Below, one piece after another: positions 8,351 through 16,444 of a DNA stretch of 54,663 nt (position 1 is the stretch's first letter; each line of letters opens with the position of its first letter). Where the stretch lies: NCBI GenBank assembly GCA_947586255.1, contig CANPXP010000016.1:1-54663 (forward strand). The letters are read 5' to 3'. The notes under the pieces were generated by a model. The model did no database searches and was not told where the DNA came from. It was given only the letters and a program-made list of their open reading frames with translations. Source of the stretch: an uncultured Lachnospiraceae bacterium (GTDB lineage Bacteria > Bacillota > Clostridia > Lachnospirales > Lachnospiraceae). A program made the position numbers and the translations under genes.

Positions 8351-9439
8351 TCAGAAGACGATGCGGTCGCGGCCGCTCTCTTTGCCCAGATAGAGCTTGT
8401 CGTCCGCTTCCTTGAGCAGCGTCGTGACGTCGCTGTGGAAGTCGTACTCCACCAGACCGAAGGTCAGCGACACGGAAAACTGGGCGCTGCCGCCGTCGAA
8501 GACGATCGCCTTGATCCTGCGGCGAAGCGACTCCAGAGCGATGTTGGCCTCGTCGCCGTTCGACTGCGGGAAGATCAGCAGAAATTCCTCGCCGCCCCAG
8601 CGGGAGACGAAGCATTCGCTCGGCAGACCGGCGCGAAAGGTCTCGGCGATTTTCTGCAGGACGACGTCGCCGATATTATGGCCGTAGGTGTCGTTTACCT
8701 TTTTAAAGAAATCGATGTCGCAGAGGCAGATGCTGATCTGGGTCTGCGCGTTTTTCAGAAGGCCTTCCAGATACTCCATCGTGCTGCGCCTGTTGTTGAG
8801 CCCGGTGAGAGGATCGATGTTTGCCTGCTTCTTCAGCTGTTCGTTGTACTCGATCAGCTTGCCCTCCAGCGTCTGCGTGTCCGTGCTGAAATAGTAGGAG
8901 AGCAGTGCAAGCGACCAGAAGATTGCCACCGAATTGAGCGTCTGGAAAGCGGTGTTGATCTCGGCCGAGACGCTGAGATCGGGGCTGTAATTCTGACAGT
9001 GGAAATACAGGTGCATGCGCAGCCCAAGCAGCGCCAGTACGTAGAGCATCTTTGCGGTCTCGTGCCGGTACCTGGCGAAGTAGCAGAAGACGATCAGCAC
9101 GAAAATATAAGTCTGTACGCCGATCCCCCAACCGAACATATAGACGTTGGCGGTCAGCCAGACCAGTATGGCAGCGTTCAGAATGCAGTAGGAGGCAAAG
9201 GTGTGCTGGCGGTACGACATGATGAAAATCGCCAGAAACGCGATCATGCACAGCTGGCAGAATATCATGCCGCCCGTGTGATTGATGAGCAGGAACAGGA
9301 TGCCGTTGAGCAGGGAGTATACGATCATCGTGAGCGTGAGCATCCTGACGACAACGATCAGCTTCGTGGACTCGTTGCGATCGCCGGTGTCCTTGCAGAT
9401 CAGATCATAGAACTTTTGAAAAATATTGTGTGATTTCAT
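8351..9439 (-). CDS. membrane-bound GGDEF diguanylate cyclase
   Basis: This 362-residue protein has five or six hydrophobic segments in residues 25-180 and a C-terminal GGDEF domain beginning at DPLTGLNNRRS (about 210). The active-site loop is GGEEF at 282-286, an accepted active variant, so it probably makes cyclic di-GMP. The residues five positions before GGEEF (PSEC) do not form the RxxD inhibitory site, so product inhibition through that site is not expected. The membrane part resembles a 5-6 helix sensor of unknown ligand. It lies upstream of the DUF885 gene on the same strand. Confidence 0.88.
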   Translation of the reverse strand: MKSHNIFQKFYDLICKDTGDRNESTKLIVVVRMLTLTMIVYSLLNGILFLLINHTGGMIFCQLCMIAFLAIFIMSYRQHTFASYCILNAAILVWLTANVYMFGWGIGVQTYIFVLIVFCYFARYRHETAKMLYVLALLGLRMHLYFHCQNYSPDLSVSAEINTAFQTLNSVAIFWSLALLSYYFSTDTQTLEGKLIEYNEQLKKQANIDPLTGLNNRRSTMEYLEGLLKNAQTQISICLCDIDFFKKVNDTYGHNIGDVVLQKIAETFRAGLPSECFVSRWGGEEFLLIFPQSNGDEANIALESLRRRIKAIVFDGGSAQFSVSLTFGLVEYDFHSDVTTLLKEADDKLYLGKESGRDRIVF

Positions 9440-9616
9440 TGCTTTCGGTGGCTACCTCTTACAGCGCAAGTATAATTATGACTATCATACACCATATTTG
9501 CAATTTGTGCAATTCGTTCAGGGACGGAACTTTGCCGCGCGCCGCGGACAGGCGAAGGACAGATTTTACAAAAGAAAGCAGAATTGTTGAGCAACTTGCA
9601 CAAAAACGAAGAGCCA

Positions 9617-9638
9617 TTTTCTAAAATATTTTAGAAAA
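9617..9638. promoter_or_regulatory. 22-bp perfect palindrome, probable operator
   Basis: The sequence TTTTCTAAAAT is followed directly by its exact reverse complement, making a perfect 22-bp palindrome with no spacer. It sits 23 bp before the -35 box of the sugar-binding-protein promoter. It is not followed by a T tract that would suggest a terminator for either neighbour. A dimeric pentose regulator bound here could activate or block transcription. The regulator itself is not in the window. Confidence 0.55.
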
Positions 9639-9661
9639 AGAGTAAGTGGAATGAAATTACA

Positions 9662-9690
9662 TTGACGAAATACCATTATCTTGGTAGAAT
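9662..9690 (+). promoter_or_regulatory. sigma-A promoter of the pentose import operon
   Basis: TTGACG at 9662-9667 and TAGAAT at 9685-9690 are 17 bp apart. The start codon of the binding protein is 62 bases downstream, leaving a 5' leader of roughly 55 bases with a strong AAGGGAGG ribosome-binding site. Confidence 0.75.
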
Positions 9691-9752
9691 GATAGCACGA
9701 GAGGCGTTATGCCTTGCGTAACTTCATATTATTCTAAGGGAGGAAAAGAAAA

Positions 9753-10892
9753 ATGAAGAGAAAATTGGCACTTATGATGGTTGCCGCTATGACGATGGCT
9801 TCCGTAGTAGGCTGCGGCGGCGGTTCCGATGAGGCGGCTCCGGCAGCGGCTGAGACGGAGACAGAGGCTCCTGCGGAGACGGAAGCTCCCGCAGAGACAG
9901 AGGCGGAAGCTCCTGCAGAGACAGAGGCAGAGGCAGAGGCTCCTGCAGCATCCGGCGATGTGATCCGCGTAGGTTTCGCTCAGGTAGGACATGAGTCCGA
10001 CTGGCGTACAGCGGCCACACAGTCCGCACAGACCGTATTCTCCGCAGAGAACGGCTATGAGCTGTCCTTCGTAGACTGCGACAATGACTCCGCAGCACAG
10101 CTGGAGGCGGTTCGTAACTTTATCCAGCAGGATATGGACTACATCATCATCGACCCTATCGTTTCCACAGGTTGGGACGCAGTTCTGACCGAGTGTGAGG
10201 ATGCAGGCATTCCTGTCGTAGTAATCGACCGTACGATCGACGACTCCGACAAGTATGTATCCTGGGTTGGTTCCGACTTCAAGGTAGAGGGTCTTGCATG
10301 CGGCGAGTGGCTTGCTGCTTACGCAGAGGCTAAGGGCATCTCTGAGATCAACGCTCTTGTCATCGAGGGTTCCACGGGCGCATCCGCTACGATCGGACGT
10401 ACGGAAGGCTTCAAGGAGATCGCAGACCGTGAGGGTTGGACGATTCTGGATTCCCAGGACGGCGACTTCACAGAGGCAGGCGGCCAGGAGGTTATGGAGT
10501 CTTACTGCCAGAGCTACGCGGGTCAGTTCAACGTAGTTATCTGCCAGAACGATAACGAGGCTTATGGCGCTATGACGGCTATGGACGCTGCAGGCGTTAC
10601 CTACGGTGTTGACGGCGACGTTATCATCGTATCCTTCGACTCCAACAAGCCCGCGGTTCAGCTGGTACTGGACGGCAAGCTGAATGCTACTTTCGAGTGC
10701 AACCCGCTTGCAGCTCCTACGGTTGACGAGGTAATCAAGCAGCTTGCAGCCGGCGAGACACCTGAGAAGGAGATCTACATGGCTGAGGCATGGCTGGCAT
10801 CTGAGGACATCGTTTCTTCTATCACTGTAAACGGTGAGGAACAGCCCATTATACATGTAACGGATGAGGTTCTTGCAAATCGTGCATACTAA
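9753..10892 (+). CDS. ytfQ: sugar ABC transporter substrate-binding lipoprotein, YtfQ-like
   Basis: This 379-residue lipoprotein captures a sugar outside the cell for the importer encoded next. A signal peptide ends in the lipobox VVGC with Cys21 as lipid anchor. A low-complexity spacer of Glu/Ala/Pro/Thr repeats (about 28-66, units of APAETEAE) follows. The mature domain (about 70-379) is a periplasmic-binding-protein fold; FAQVGHESDWR, IIDPIVSTGWDAVL, VVIDRTID and GDFTEAGGQEVMES closely match the E. coli galactofuranose-binding protein YtfQ. Homologous systems are used for L-arabinose in some bacteria, and the araA/araB/araD genes downstream make arabinose the best guess. Codon use is unusually biased (many CGT, GTA, GCA), as in highly expressed genes. 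Confidence 0.88.
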   Translation: MKRKLALMMVAAMTMASVVGCGGGSDEAAPAAAETETEAPAETEAPAETEAEAPAETEAEAEAPAASGDVIRVGFAQVGHESDWRTAATQSAQTVFSAENGYELSFVDCDNDSAAQLEAVRNFIQQDMDYIIIDPIVSTGWDAVLTECEDAGIPVVVIDRTIDDSDKYVSWVGSDFKVEGLACGEWLAAYAEAKGISEINALVIEGSTGASATIGRTEGFKEIADREGWTILDSQDGDFTEAGGQEVMESYCQSYAGQFNVVICQNDNEAYGAMTAMDAAGVTYGVDGDVIIVSFDSNKPAVQLVLDGKLNATFECNPLAAPTVDEVIKQLAAGETPEKEIYMAEAWLASEDIVSSITVNGEEQPIIHVTDEVLANRAY

Positions 10893-10927
10893 TTTGCAAT
10901 ATTGATTCTGTGAGTGTAATAGCAAAG

Positions 10928-10963
10928 GGAGGTCCCAGGGGTATCCCGGGGCCTCCTTCTTTT
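10928..10963 (+). terminator. attenuating hairpin between binding protein and ATPase
   Basis: GGAGGTCCC (10928-10936) pairs with GGGGCCTCC (10948-10956) with one G-U pair, followed by TTCTTTT. It lies between the binding-protein and ATPase genes of the same import operon. Such partial terminators let the binding protein be made in excess over the membrane complex, which is the likely purpose here. Confidence 0.7.
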
Positions 10964-10996
10964 CACTATATAATGTAATGTATGGAGGAAAATCTT

Positions 10997-12517
10997 ATGC
11001 AGGATAATGTGGTATTGACCATGCGAGGCATTTGCATGACATTCCCCGGTGTGAAAGCTCTCGAAAATGTAGATTTTACCCTTCGAAAAGGGGAGATACA
11101 CGCTCTGATGGGCGAGAACGGAGCAGGTAAATCTACTTTGATCAAATGCCTCACAGGCATCAACGACTTCGAGGCGGGCGAGATCCATGTGGACGGCGTG
11201 GAGGGCACGGTGAAGAACCATTCTACACTCGACGCGCAGAAAGTCGGCATTTCTACCGTATATCAGGAAGTCAATCTCTGCCCCAACTTAAGCGTAGCGG
11301 AAAATCTGTATATCGGCCGCGAGCCTCTGACCCCCTGGCGCAGCATCGACAGACGCGCCATGATCAAGCAGGCGGAGGAGTTGACGAAGCGGCTGGACAT
11401 CAAGGTTGATGTCACCCAGAATCTTGAGAATTATTCTCTGGCGATCCAGCAGATGATCGCGATTGCCAGGGCTGTAGATATGAAATGTAAAGTTTTGATC
11501 TTAGACGAGCCGACATCCTCTCTGGACGACAGCGAGGTGGAGAAGCTGTTCAACATGATGCGGAACCTGAAAGAACAGGGCGTCGGCATCATATTCGTAA
11601 CACACTTCCTGGAGCAGGTGTACGCGGTGTGCGACCGCATCACGGTGCTGCGCAACGGTACGCTGGTAGGCGAATATCCTGTGGCGGAGCTGCCGAGAGT
11701 GAAGCTGGTGGCGGCGATGATGGGTAAGGATTTCGACGATCTGGCTTCCATCAAGCCGGAAGGCTTCAAGGTGGACGAGAACGCGCCCTGCCAGATCGAG
11801 GCGGAGGGCCTCAGCCACTACGGCACGATTAAACCTTTCGATCTGAAGATACATAAAGGCGAGGTGATCGGTCTGACCGGTCTGCTGGGTTCGGGACGAA
11901 GCGAACTCGCGCGCACGATCTACGGGGCCGACAAGGCCAATACCGGCACGTTAAAGGTGGCAGGCAAACAGGTGAAGATCAATCAGCCGATCGACGCCAT
12001 GAATCTGGGCATGGGACTTCTGCCGGACGACCGTAAGGCGGAGGGCATCATCGGCAATCTGTCCGTGAGAGAGAATATTATTCTGGCGCTGCAGGCGAAG
12101 AGAGGCATGTTCCGCCAGCTGTCCCGCGCGAAGCAGGAGGAGATCGCGGATCACTATATCGATATCGTGCGGATCAAGACCGCCAGCAGAGAGACGCCGA
12201 TCGCGCAGCTGTCGGGCGGCAACCAGCAGAAGGCGATCCTGGCCAGATGGCTTGCGACGGATCCGGACTTCCTGATCTTGGATGAGCCTACCCGCGGTAT
12301 CGACGTCGGTACCAAGACGGAGATTCAGAAGCTGATCATCCAGCTGGCGAGCGAGGGCAAGAGTATCATGTTCATCTCCTCCGAGATCGAGGAGATGCTC
12401 CGTACCTGCAACCGTATGGCAGTCCTGAGAGACGGCGAGAAGGTCGGAGAATTGGATGGCGAGCTGACACAGGAGAGAGTCATGAGCGCTATCGCGGGAG
12501 GTGCAAAGAATGAGTAA
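10997..12517 (+). CDS. ytfR: sugar ABC transporter ATP-binding protein, YtfR-like
   Basis: This 506-residue protein powers the importer and has two fused ABC domains, as in the RbsA/MglA/YtfR group. The first domain has Walker A GENGAGKST (Lys45), a Q-loop and Walker B VLILDEPTSSLD. The second has the degenerate Walker A GLLGSGRSE, typical of this group, with signature LSGGNQQK and Walker B FLILDEPTRGID. ATG 10997 is chosen because GGAGG at 10984-10988 is 8 bases upstream; an ATG at 10982 overlaps that site. The last 8 bases overlap the first permease gene. Confidence 0.9.
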   Translation: MQDNVVLTMRGICMTFPGVKALENVDFTLRKGEIHALMGENGAGKSTLIKCLTGINDFEAGEIHVDGVEGTVKNHSTLDAQKVGISTVYQEVNLCPNLSVAENLYIGREPLTPWRSIDRRAMIKQAEELTKRLDIKVDVTQNLENYSLAIQQMIAIARAVDMKCKVLILDEPTSSLDDSEVEKLFNMMRNLKEQGVGIIFVTHFLEQVYAVCDRITVLRNGTLVGEYPVAELPRVKLVAAMMGKDFDDLASIKPEGFKVDENAPCQIEAEGLSHYGTIKPFDLKIHKGEVIGLTGLLGSGRSELARTIYGADKANTGTLKVAGKQVKINQPIDAMNLGMGLLPDDRKAEGIIGNLSVRENIILALQAKRGMFRQLSRAKQEEIADHYIDIVRIKTASRETPIAQLSGGNQQKAILARWLATDPDFLILDEPTRGIDVGTKTEIQKLIIQLASEGKSIMFISSEIEEMLRTCNRMAVLRDGEKVGELDGELTQERVMSAIAGGAKNE

Positions 12518-13565
12518 TATCAAGAAATTAACGAAGAATCAACTGTTCTTACCTATTTTTTGTATGTTTCTGGTGCTGTGCGCGAATATCATCTACGATG
12601 TGGCGCACGGGAGCCCGTTCTATAATTTCTTTGCCGTGTCTGTCACCAACGGCATGCTGCAGGGGCGTCTGATCAATATTCTGAACCGCGGCAGCGAGAT
12701 CGCGATTCTGGCGATCGGTATGACGCTGGTGGTATCCGCGTCGGCAGGTACGGATATCTCCGTGGGTTCGGTCATGAGTCTGTGCGCGTCCGTGTGCTGC
12801 GTGCTTCTGGCCGGAGCTGCAGCGCCTCAGGCGACGGAGCTGGCCGTGCCGCTGATTGTCGGTGTGCTCGGCGGACTGATCATCGGCTGTGTCTGCGGTG
12901 CGTTCAACGGTTTCCTGGTGGCGAATCTCAATATACAGCCAATGGTGGCGACGCTGATTTTGTGGTCTGCGGCGCGTGCGATCGGCCTGCTCTTGTGCAA
13001 TGACCTGATCGTCTATGTCCGCAACGACACGTTTGCCGTGATCGGCGGTTATGTCGGCATCATTCCGACACCGATCATCATTGCGGTGGCATGTGTTGCG
13101 ATCACTATGCTGGTATTGAAAAAGACCGCGATGGGCCTGTACATACAGTCCGTCGGTATCAATAAGAAGGCGAGCCGCATCGCGGGTCTGAACTCTCAGA
13201 GAATCATCTTCCTGTGCTATGTGCTGTGCGGTCTGTGCGCGGGCATCGCAGGTATCGTAGGCGCGTCCCGCATCACCAGCGCGGACTCCAACAACATCGG
13301 CCTCAACTATGAGCTGGACGCAATCCTGGCGGTAGCGCTGGGCGGCAACAGCCTGGGCGGCGGTAAGTTCAACCTGATCGGTTCCATCATCGGCGCTTAC
13401 ACGATTCAGGCGATCACCACGACGATGTACAATATGGGTGTTTCCGCCGCGGTTACGCCGGTGTTCAAGGCCGTCGTCGTCATTGTTATCGTGGCGATTC
13501 AGGCGCCTCCTGTACGTGCTTTCTTTAAGAAACTGAGCGCTAAGAAAGGAGTGGTAAACGCATGA
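12510..13565 (+). CDS. ytfT: sugar ABC transporter permease, YtfT-like
   Basis: This permease of about 351 residues has eight to ten hydrophobic helices and the family motif GMTLVVSASAGTDISVGSVM near residue 75, with AVALGGNSLGGGKFN near residue 275. It forms half of the membrane channel with the next gene product. ATG 12510 follows GGGAGG closely; a GTG at 12501 is within that site and less likely. The start overlaps the ATPase stop, and its own stop overlaps the start of the next permease (ATGA), so the import genes are tightly coupled. Confidence 0.88.
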   Translation: MSNIKKLTKNQLFLPIFCMFLVLCANIIYDVAHGSPFYNFFAVSVTNGMLQGRLINILNRGSEIAILAIGMTLVVSASAGTDISVGSVMSLCASVCCVLLAGAAAPQATELAVPLIVGVLGGLIIGCVCGAFNGFLVANLNIQPMVATLILWSAARAIGLLLCNDLIVYVRNDTFAVIGGYVGIIPTPIIIAVACVAITMLVLKKTAMGLYIQSVGINKKASRIAGLNSQRIIFLCYVLCGLCAGIAGIVGASRITSADSNNIGLNYELDAILAVALGGNSLGGGKFNLIGSIIGAYTIQAITTTMYNMGVSAAVTPVFKAVVVIVIVAIQAPPVRAFFKKLSAKKGVVNA

Positions 13566-14611
13566 GTAAATCAACCAACAACGCAAAGGGGCGCCGTTCG
13601 ATGAACAGCAATACCCTGCTGCTGTTTATCACCATTATTCTGTTCTTTGTCCTGTATGCGGGCGGATGCATCGCGTACAGCAGCAAAGGTTTTACCAATT
13701 TACAGACGTTCCTCAATATTTTGAGAAGCAACGCCGGCCTGCTCTGTGTGGGCTGCGGCATGACCTGCGTCATGCTGACCGGCGGTATCGATATCTCAGT
13801 CGGATCGCTGGTGGCGTTAGACTGTATGATGCTGTCCTACGGCATGGCGAACTGGGGCATCAAGGCGCCGGGGATGTGCGCTCTGGTACTGTTAGTCGGC
13901 CTGGTATTCGGTCTGGTGCAGGGCTACTGTGTAGGTTATCTGCAGATCCAGCCCTTCATCGTGTCCATGGCGGGCATGTTCTTCGCGCGCGGTATGACGG
14001 CGGTGATCTCTACGGATCAGCTCTCCATCACGGCGGAGATCAGCCAGAAGTTCTATGACTGGGCGAATTACCGCATTTATCTGCCATTCGGCGGCGTTAT
14101 GAACAAAAAGGGCAAGATGGTTATGCCGTACTTCGGCATCGGCGTGGTGATTGCGATTCTGGTGCTGATCCTGATTTTTCTGATGCTCCGCTACACGAAG
14201 TTCGGGCGCGCGCTCTACGCGATCGGCGGTAGCGAGCAGTCGGCGGCAATGATGGGTCTGAATGTGAAGCGCACGAAGATGCTGGCTTATGTGCTCTGTT
14301 CGTTCCTGACGTCCATCGGCGGCATCTGTTTCTGTATGAATACAATGTCGGCCAGCGCGCAGCAGGCGACCGGTCTGGAGATGGATGCGATCTCGTCGGC
14401 CGTCATCGGTGGAACGCTTCTGACGGGCGGCGTCGGCAACGTCATCGGTACGTTCTTCGGCGTGCTGATCAACGGAACAATCAGTTCCATCGTCAAGACC
14501 AACGGTAAGCTGGCAAGTTCCTGGCCGAACGTTCTCACGGCGATACTGCTTTGCTTCTTCATCGTATTGCAGAGTATTTTCGCGCTGATCAAGAATCGTA
14601 AGTCCAAATAA
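13562..14611 (+). CDS. yjfF: sugar ABC transporter permease, YjfF-like
   Basis: This 349-residue protein is the second membrane subunit of the importer. It has multiple hydrophobic helices and the family motifs GCGMTCVMLTGGIDISVGSL (about residue 60) and AVIGGTLLTGGVGNVIGTFFG near residue 280. Two different permeases with one double ATPase is the arrangement of the E. coli YtfQRT-YjfF galactofuranose transporter. The ATG overlaps the upstream stop and has AAGGAG in good position. Confidence 0.88.
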   Translation: MSKSTNNAKGRRSMNSNTLLLFITIILFFVLYAGGCIAYSSKGFTNLQTFLNILRSNAGLLCVGCGMTCVMLTGGIDISVGSLVALDCMMLSYGMANWGIKAPGMCALVLLVGLVFGLVQGYCVGYLQIQPFIVSMAGMFFARGMTAVISTDQLSITAEISQKFYDWANYRIYLPFGGVMNKKGKMVMPYFGIGVVIAILVLILIFLMLRYTKFGRALYAIGGSEQSAAMMGLNVKRTKMLAYVLCSFLTSIGGICFCMNTMSASAQQATGLEMDAISSAVIGGTLLTGGVGNVIGTFFGVLINGTISSIVKTNGKLASSWPNVLTAILLCFFIVLQSIFALIKNRKSK

Positions 14612-14623
14612 TTTATTGAAATT

Positions 14624-14659
14624 CAATAGAGACGCGCAGTTTGGTGTGCGTCTCTATTG
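14624..14659 (+). terminator. strong hairpin after the importer genes
   Basis: CAATAGAGACGCGCA (14624-14638) pairs with TGTGCGTCTCTATTG (14645-14659) across a 6-base loop: a 15-bp stem with one G-U pair. There is no T tract after it, so termination may be partial, or the hairpin may protect the importer mRNA. The chemoreceptor gene begins 21 bases later. Confidence 0.55.
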
Positions 14660-14680
14660 TGACATTGGGGAGAAAAGGGT

Positions 14681-16402
14681 ATGAAGAGAATAGCCTTTAA
14701 ATTTGCCTCGGTAATGATGGTTATGGTGATCGTAGCGCTGGCGGCGGCGGTTCTTCTTGGAAACAATGTCAAGACGATCTCCAGGCAGAGCCGCAGTTTT
14801 ATGGATCACGAGGTGGAGTCGATCGATACAGCGCACGCGATCTATGAGGATTATCTGCAGATCTATACGACAATGTACGCGCACATCAATACGACGCTCA
14901 CCTCCATTATGGACACTAAGGCGGAAGAGATACAGGCTGTCAGGGAGAATATGTGGCAGCTGATGGAGGAGTTCCGGGGACAGATCGACAGCGAGGATAA
15001 GCAGGCGATCTACGACACAATCGAGAGTAAGCTGACAGAGTATGACGCGGTGGTGGATGAGATTCTGGAGTCGAGCTACAGCGGAGACAAGGCGAACGCG
15101 AACCTGATCATCACGAACAAGATGTACTCCATCAATGAATCCATCACGAGCAATATGGCGAAGTTGATTGAGGCTTCGGCCGCCGATCTGGAGAACGGCA
15201 AGGCGACACTGCAGGCGACGGCGGATCAGTCGGAGTACATGCAGATGTTTATCGCGGTTATTCTGGTCGTTCTGGCAGTCTTTATCACGTTCGTGTCCAA
15301 CCGTCTGATCGTTGTGCCGATTCAGAAGATTGCGGATGCGATCCGGGAGATGATCCGGGATATACAGAACGGACAGGGAGATCTGAAGAAGCGCGTTCCC
15401 GTGCGGACGAAAGATGAGATCGCGGTGCTCGCGAACGGCGTCAACCAGCTGTTAGATATTCTGCAGTCGATGATCGGCGGCGTGATTGGGTGCGGCGAGG
15501 AGATTGACACCCAGCAGCAGAACGTCAAGAGCGTCGTGGAGCTGACCAACCGCAATGCGGATCATACCTCCGATATGATGGAGCAGCTGGCTGCCGCCGT
15601 GGAGGAGATCTCCGCCACGGCCATCTCGGTCAACGAGACGACCAGGAGCGCGGAGGAGTCCGCGGACGATATCATGAACAAAGCGATTGAGGGAAGTTCC
15701 TTTGCGGCACAGATCAAGGAGCGCGCGGAGGAGATACAGAAGCGGGCGCAGCAGAGCAAGCGCAACGCAGAGCAGGCGATTGTCGAGCTGGACGAGGCGT
15801 TGAAGACCTCCATCGAGGACAGCAGCAAAATTGAGAAAATCAACGGGTTGACCGATGAGATCCTGAGCATAGCCTCCAAGACGAACCTGCTGGCGCTCAA
15901 CGCGTCGATCGAGGCAGCGCGGGCCGGTGAGGCGGGGCGCGGTTTCGCCGTGGTGGCGGATGAGATTCGTATCCTGGCGGACAACTCCAAGGAGACGGCG
16001 GGGAGCATTCAGGCGATTTCCAGCGGTGTGATTGCCGCGGTCACACGCCTGGCGGACAATGCCAACAGTCTGATCCGATTTATCGAAGAGCGCGTTATGC
16101 CGGATTATGAAGTGCTGGAAAATACGGGAGAAAAATACCTGGAGGATTCCATCACGGTAGACCGGATCATGCAGGATATCAAGAACGATATGAACACCTT
16201 TAATGAACTGATGCAGTCCGTGGTGGAGTCCAATGACGCCATTACGACCAGCGTTCAGGACAGCACGCAGAATATAGCCGACGTGGCGCAGAATACGACG
16301 ATGCTCACGGACAACATGAAGGATATCATGACCGTGCTTGACAAGGTCTCCGGGGCGATCGGCGAGCTGTCCGAACAGACGTCGGATTTCCAGCAGTATT
16401 AG
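14681..16402 (+). CDS. methyl-accepting chemotaxis protein
   Basis: This 573-residue chemoreceptor has a first membrane helix (about 7-28), a helical extracellular sensor of the four-helix-bundle kind (about 30-183), a second membrane helix (about 186-206), a HAMP linker and a long coiled-coil signalling domain. The conserved hairpin tip is visible in [20 protein letters not shown] and [18 protein letters not shown]. It would pass ligand signals to CheA/CheW, which are not in this window. It sits between the sugar importer and the arabinose catabolic genes on the same strand, so the ligand could be the sugar or its loaded binding protein; that is inference. Confidence 0.92.
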   Translation: MKRIAFKFASVMMVMVIVALAAAVLLGNNVKTISRQSRSFMDHEVESIDTAHAIYEDYLQIYTTMYAHINTTLTSIMDTKAEEIQAVRENMWQLMEEFRGQIDSEDKQAIYDTIESKLTEYDAVVDEILESSYSGDKANANLIITNKMYSINESITSNMAKLIEASAADLENGKATLQATADQSEYMQMFIAVILVVLAVFITFVSNRLIVVPIQKIADAIREMIRDIQNGQGDLKKRVPVRTKDEIAVLANGVNQLLDILQSMIGGVIGCGEEIDTQQQNVKSVVELTNRNADHTSDMMEQLAAAVEEISATAISVNETTRSAEESADDIMNKAIEGSSFAAQIKERAEEIQKRAQQSKRNAEQAIVELDEALKTSIEDSSKIEKINGLTDEILSIASKTNLLALNASIEAARAGEAGRGFAVVADEIRILADNSKETAGSIQAISSGVIAAVTRLADNANSLIRFIEERVMPDYEVLENTGEKYLEDSITVDRIMQDIKNDMNTFNELMQSVVESNDAITTSVQDSTQNIADVAQNTTMLTDNMKDIMTVLDKVSGAIGELSEQTSDFQQY

Positions 16403-16444
16403 CATGAAACGAAAGCCGCGCACGCGGCGGAAAGAGAGGATATT

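Larger units (their letters stand above)
9440..9752. other. gene-free control region between GGDEF gene and sugar importer
   Basis: These 313 bases separate two divergent genes. The right half carries a perfect 22-bp palindrome (9617-9638), a consensus promoter (9662-9690) and the AAGGGAGG ribosome-binding site of the binding-protein gene. The left half should contain the minus-strand promoter of the GGDEF gene; a TATACT-like hexamer lies at 9469-9474 on the minus strand, without a clear -35 partner. No coding potential was seen. Confidence 0.6.

Noticed and set aside
6495..8393. 632-codon open frame antisense to the DUF885 gene
   Set aside because: It mirrors a gene with a clear catalytic motif; low stop density on the opposite strand of GC-rich genes explains it.
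9841..9950. Short tandem GAG-rich repeats as a separate DNA element
   Set aside because: They encode the Glu/Ala/Pro/Thr spacer of a lipoprotein, a common linker type.
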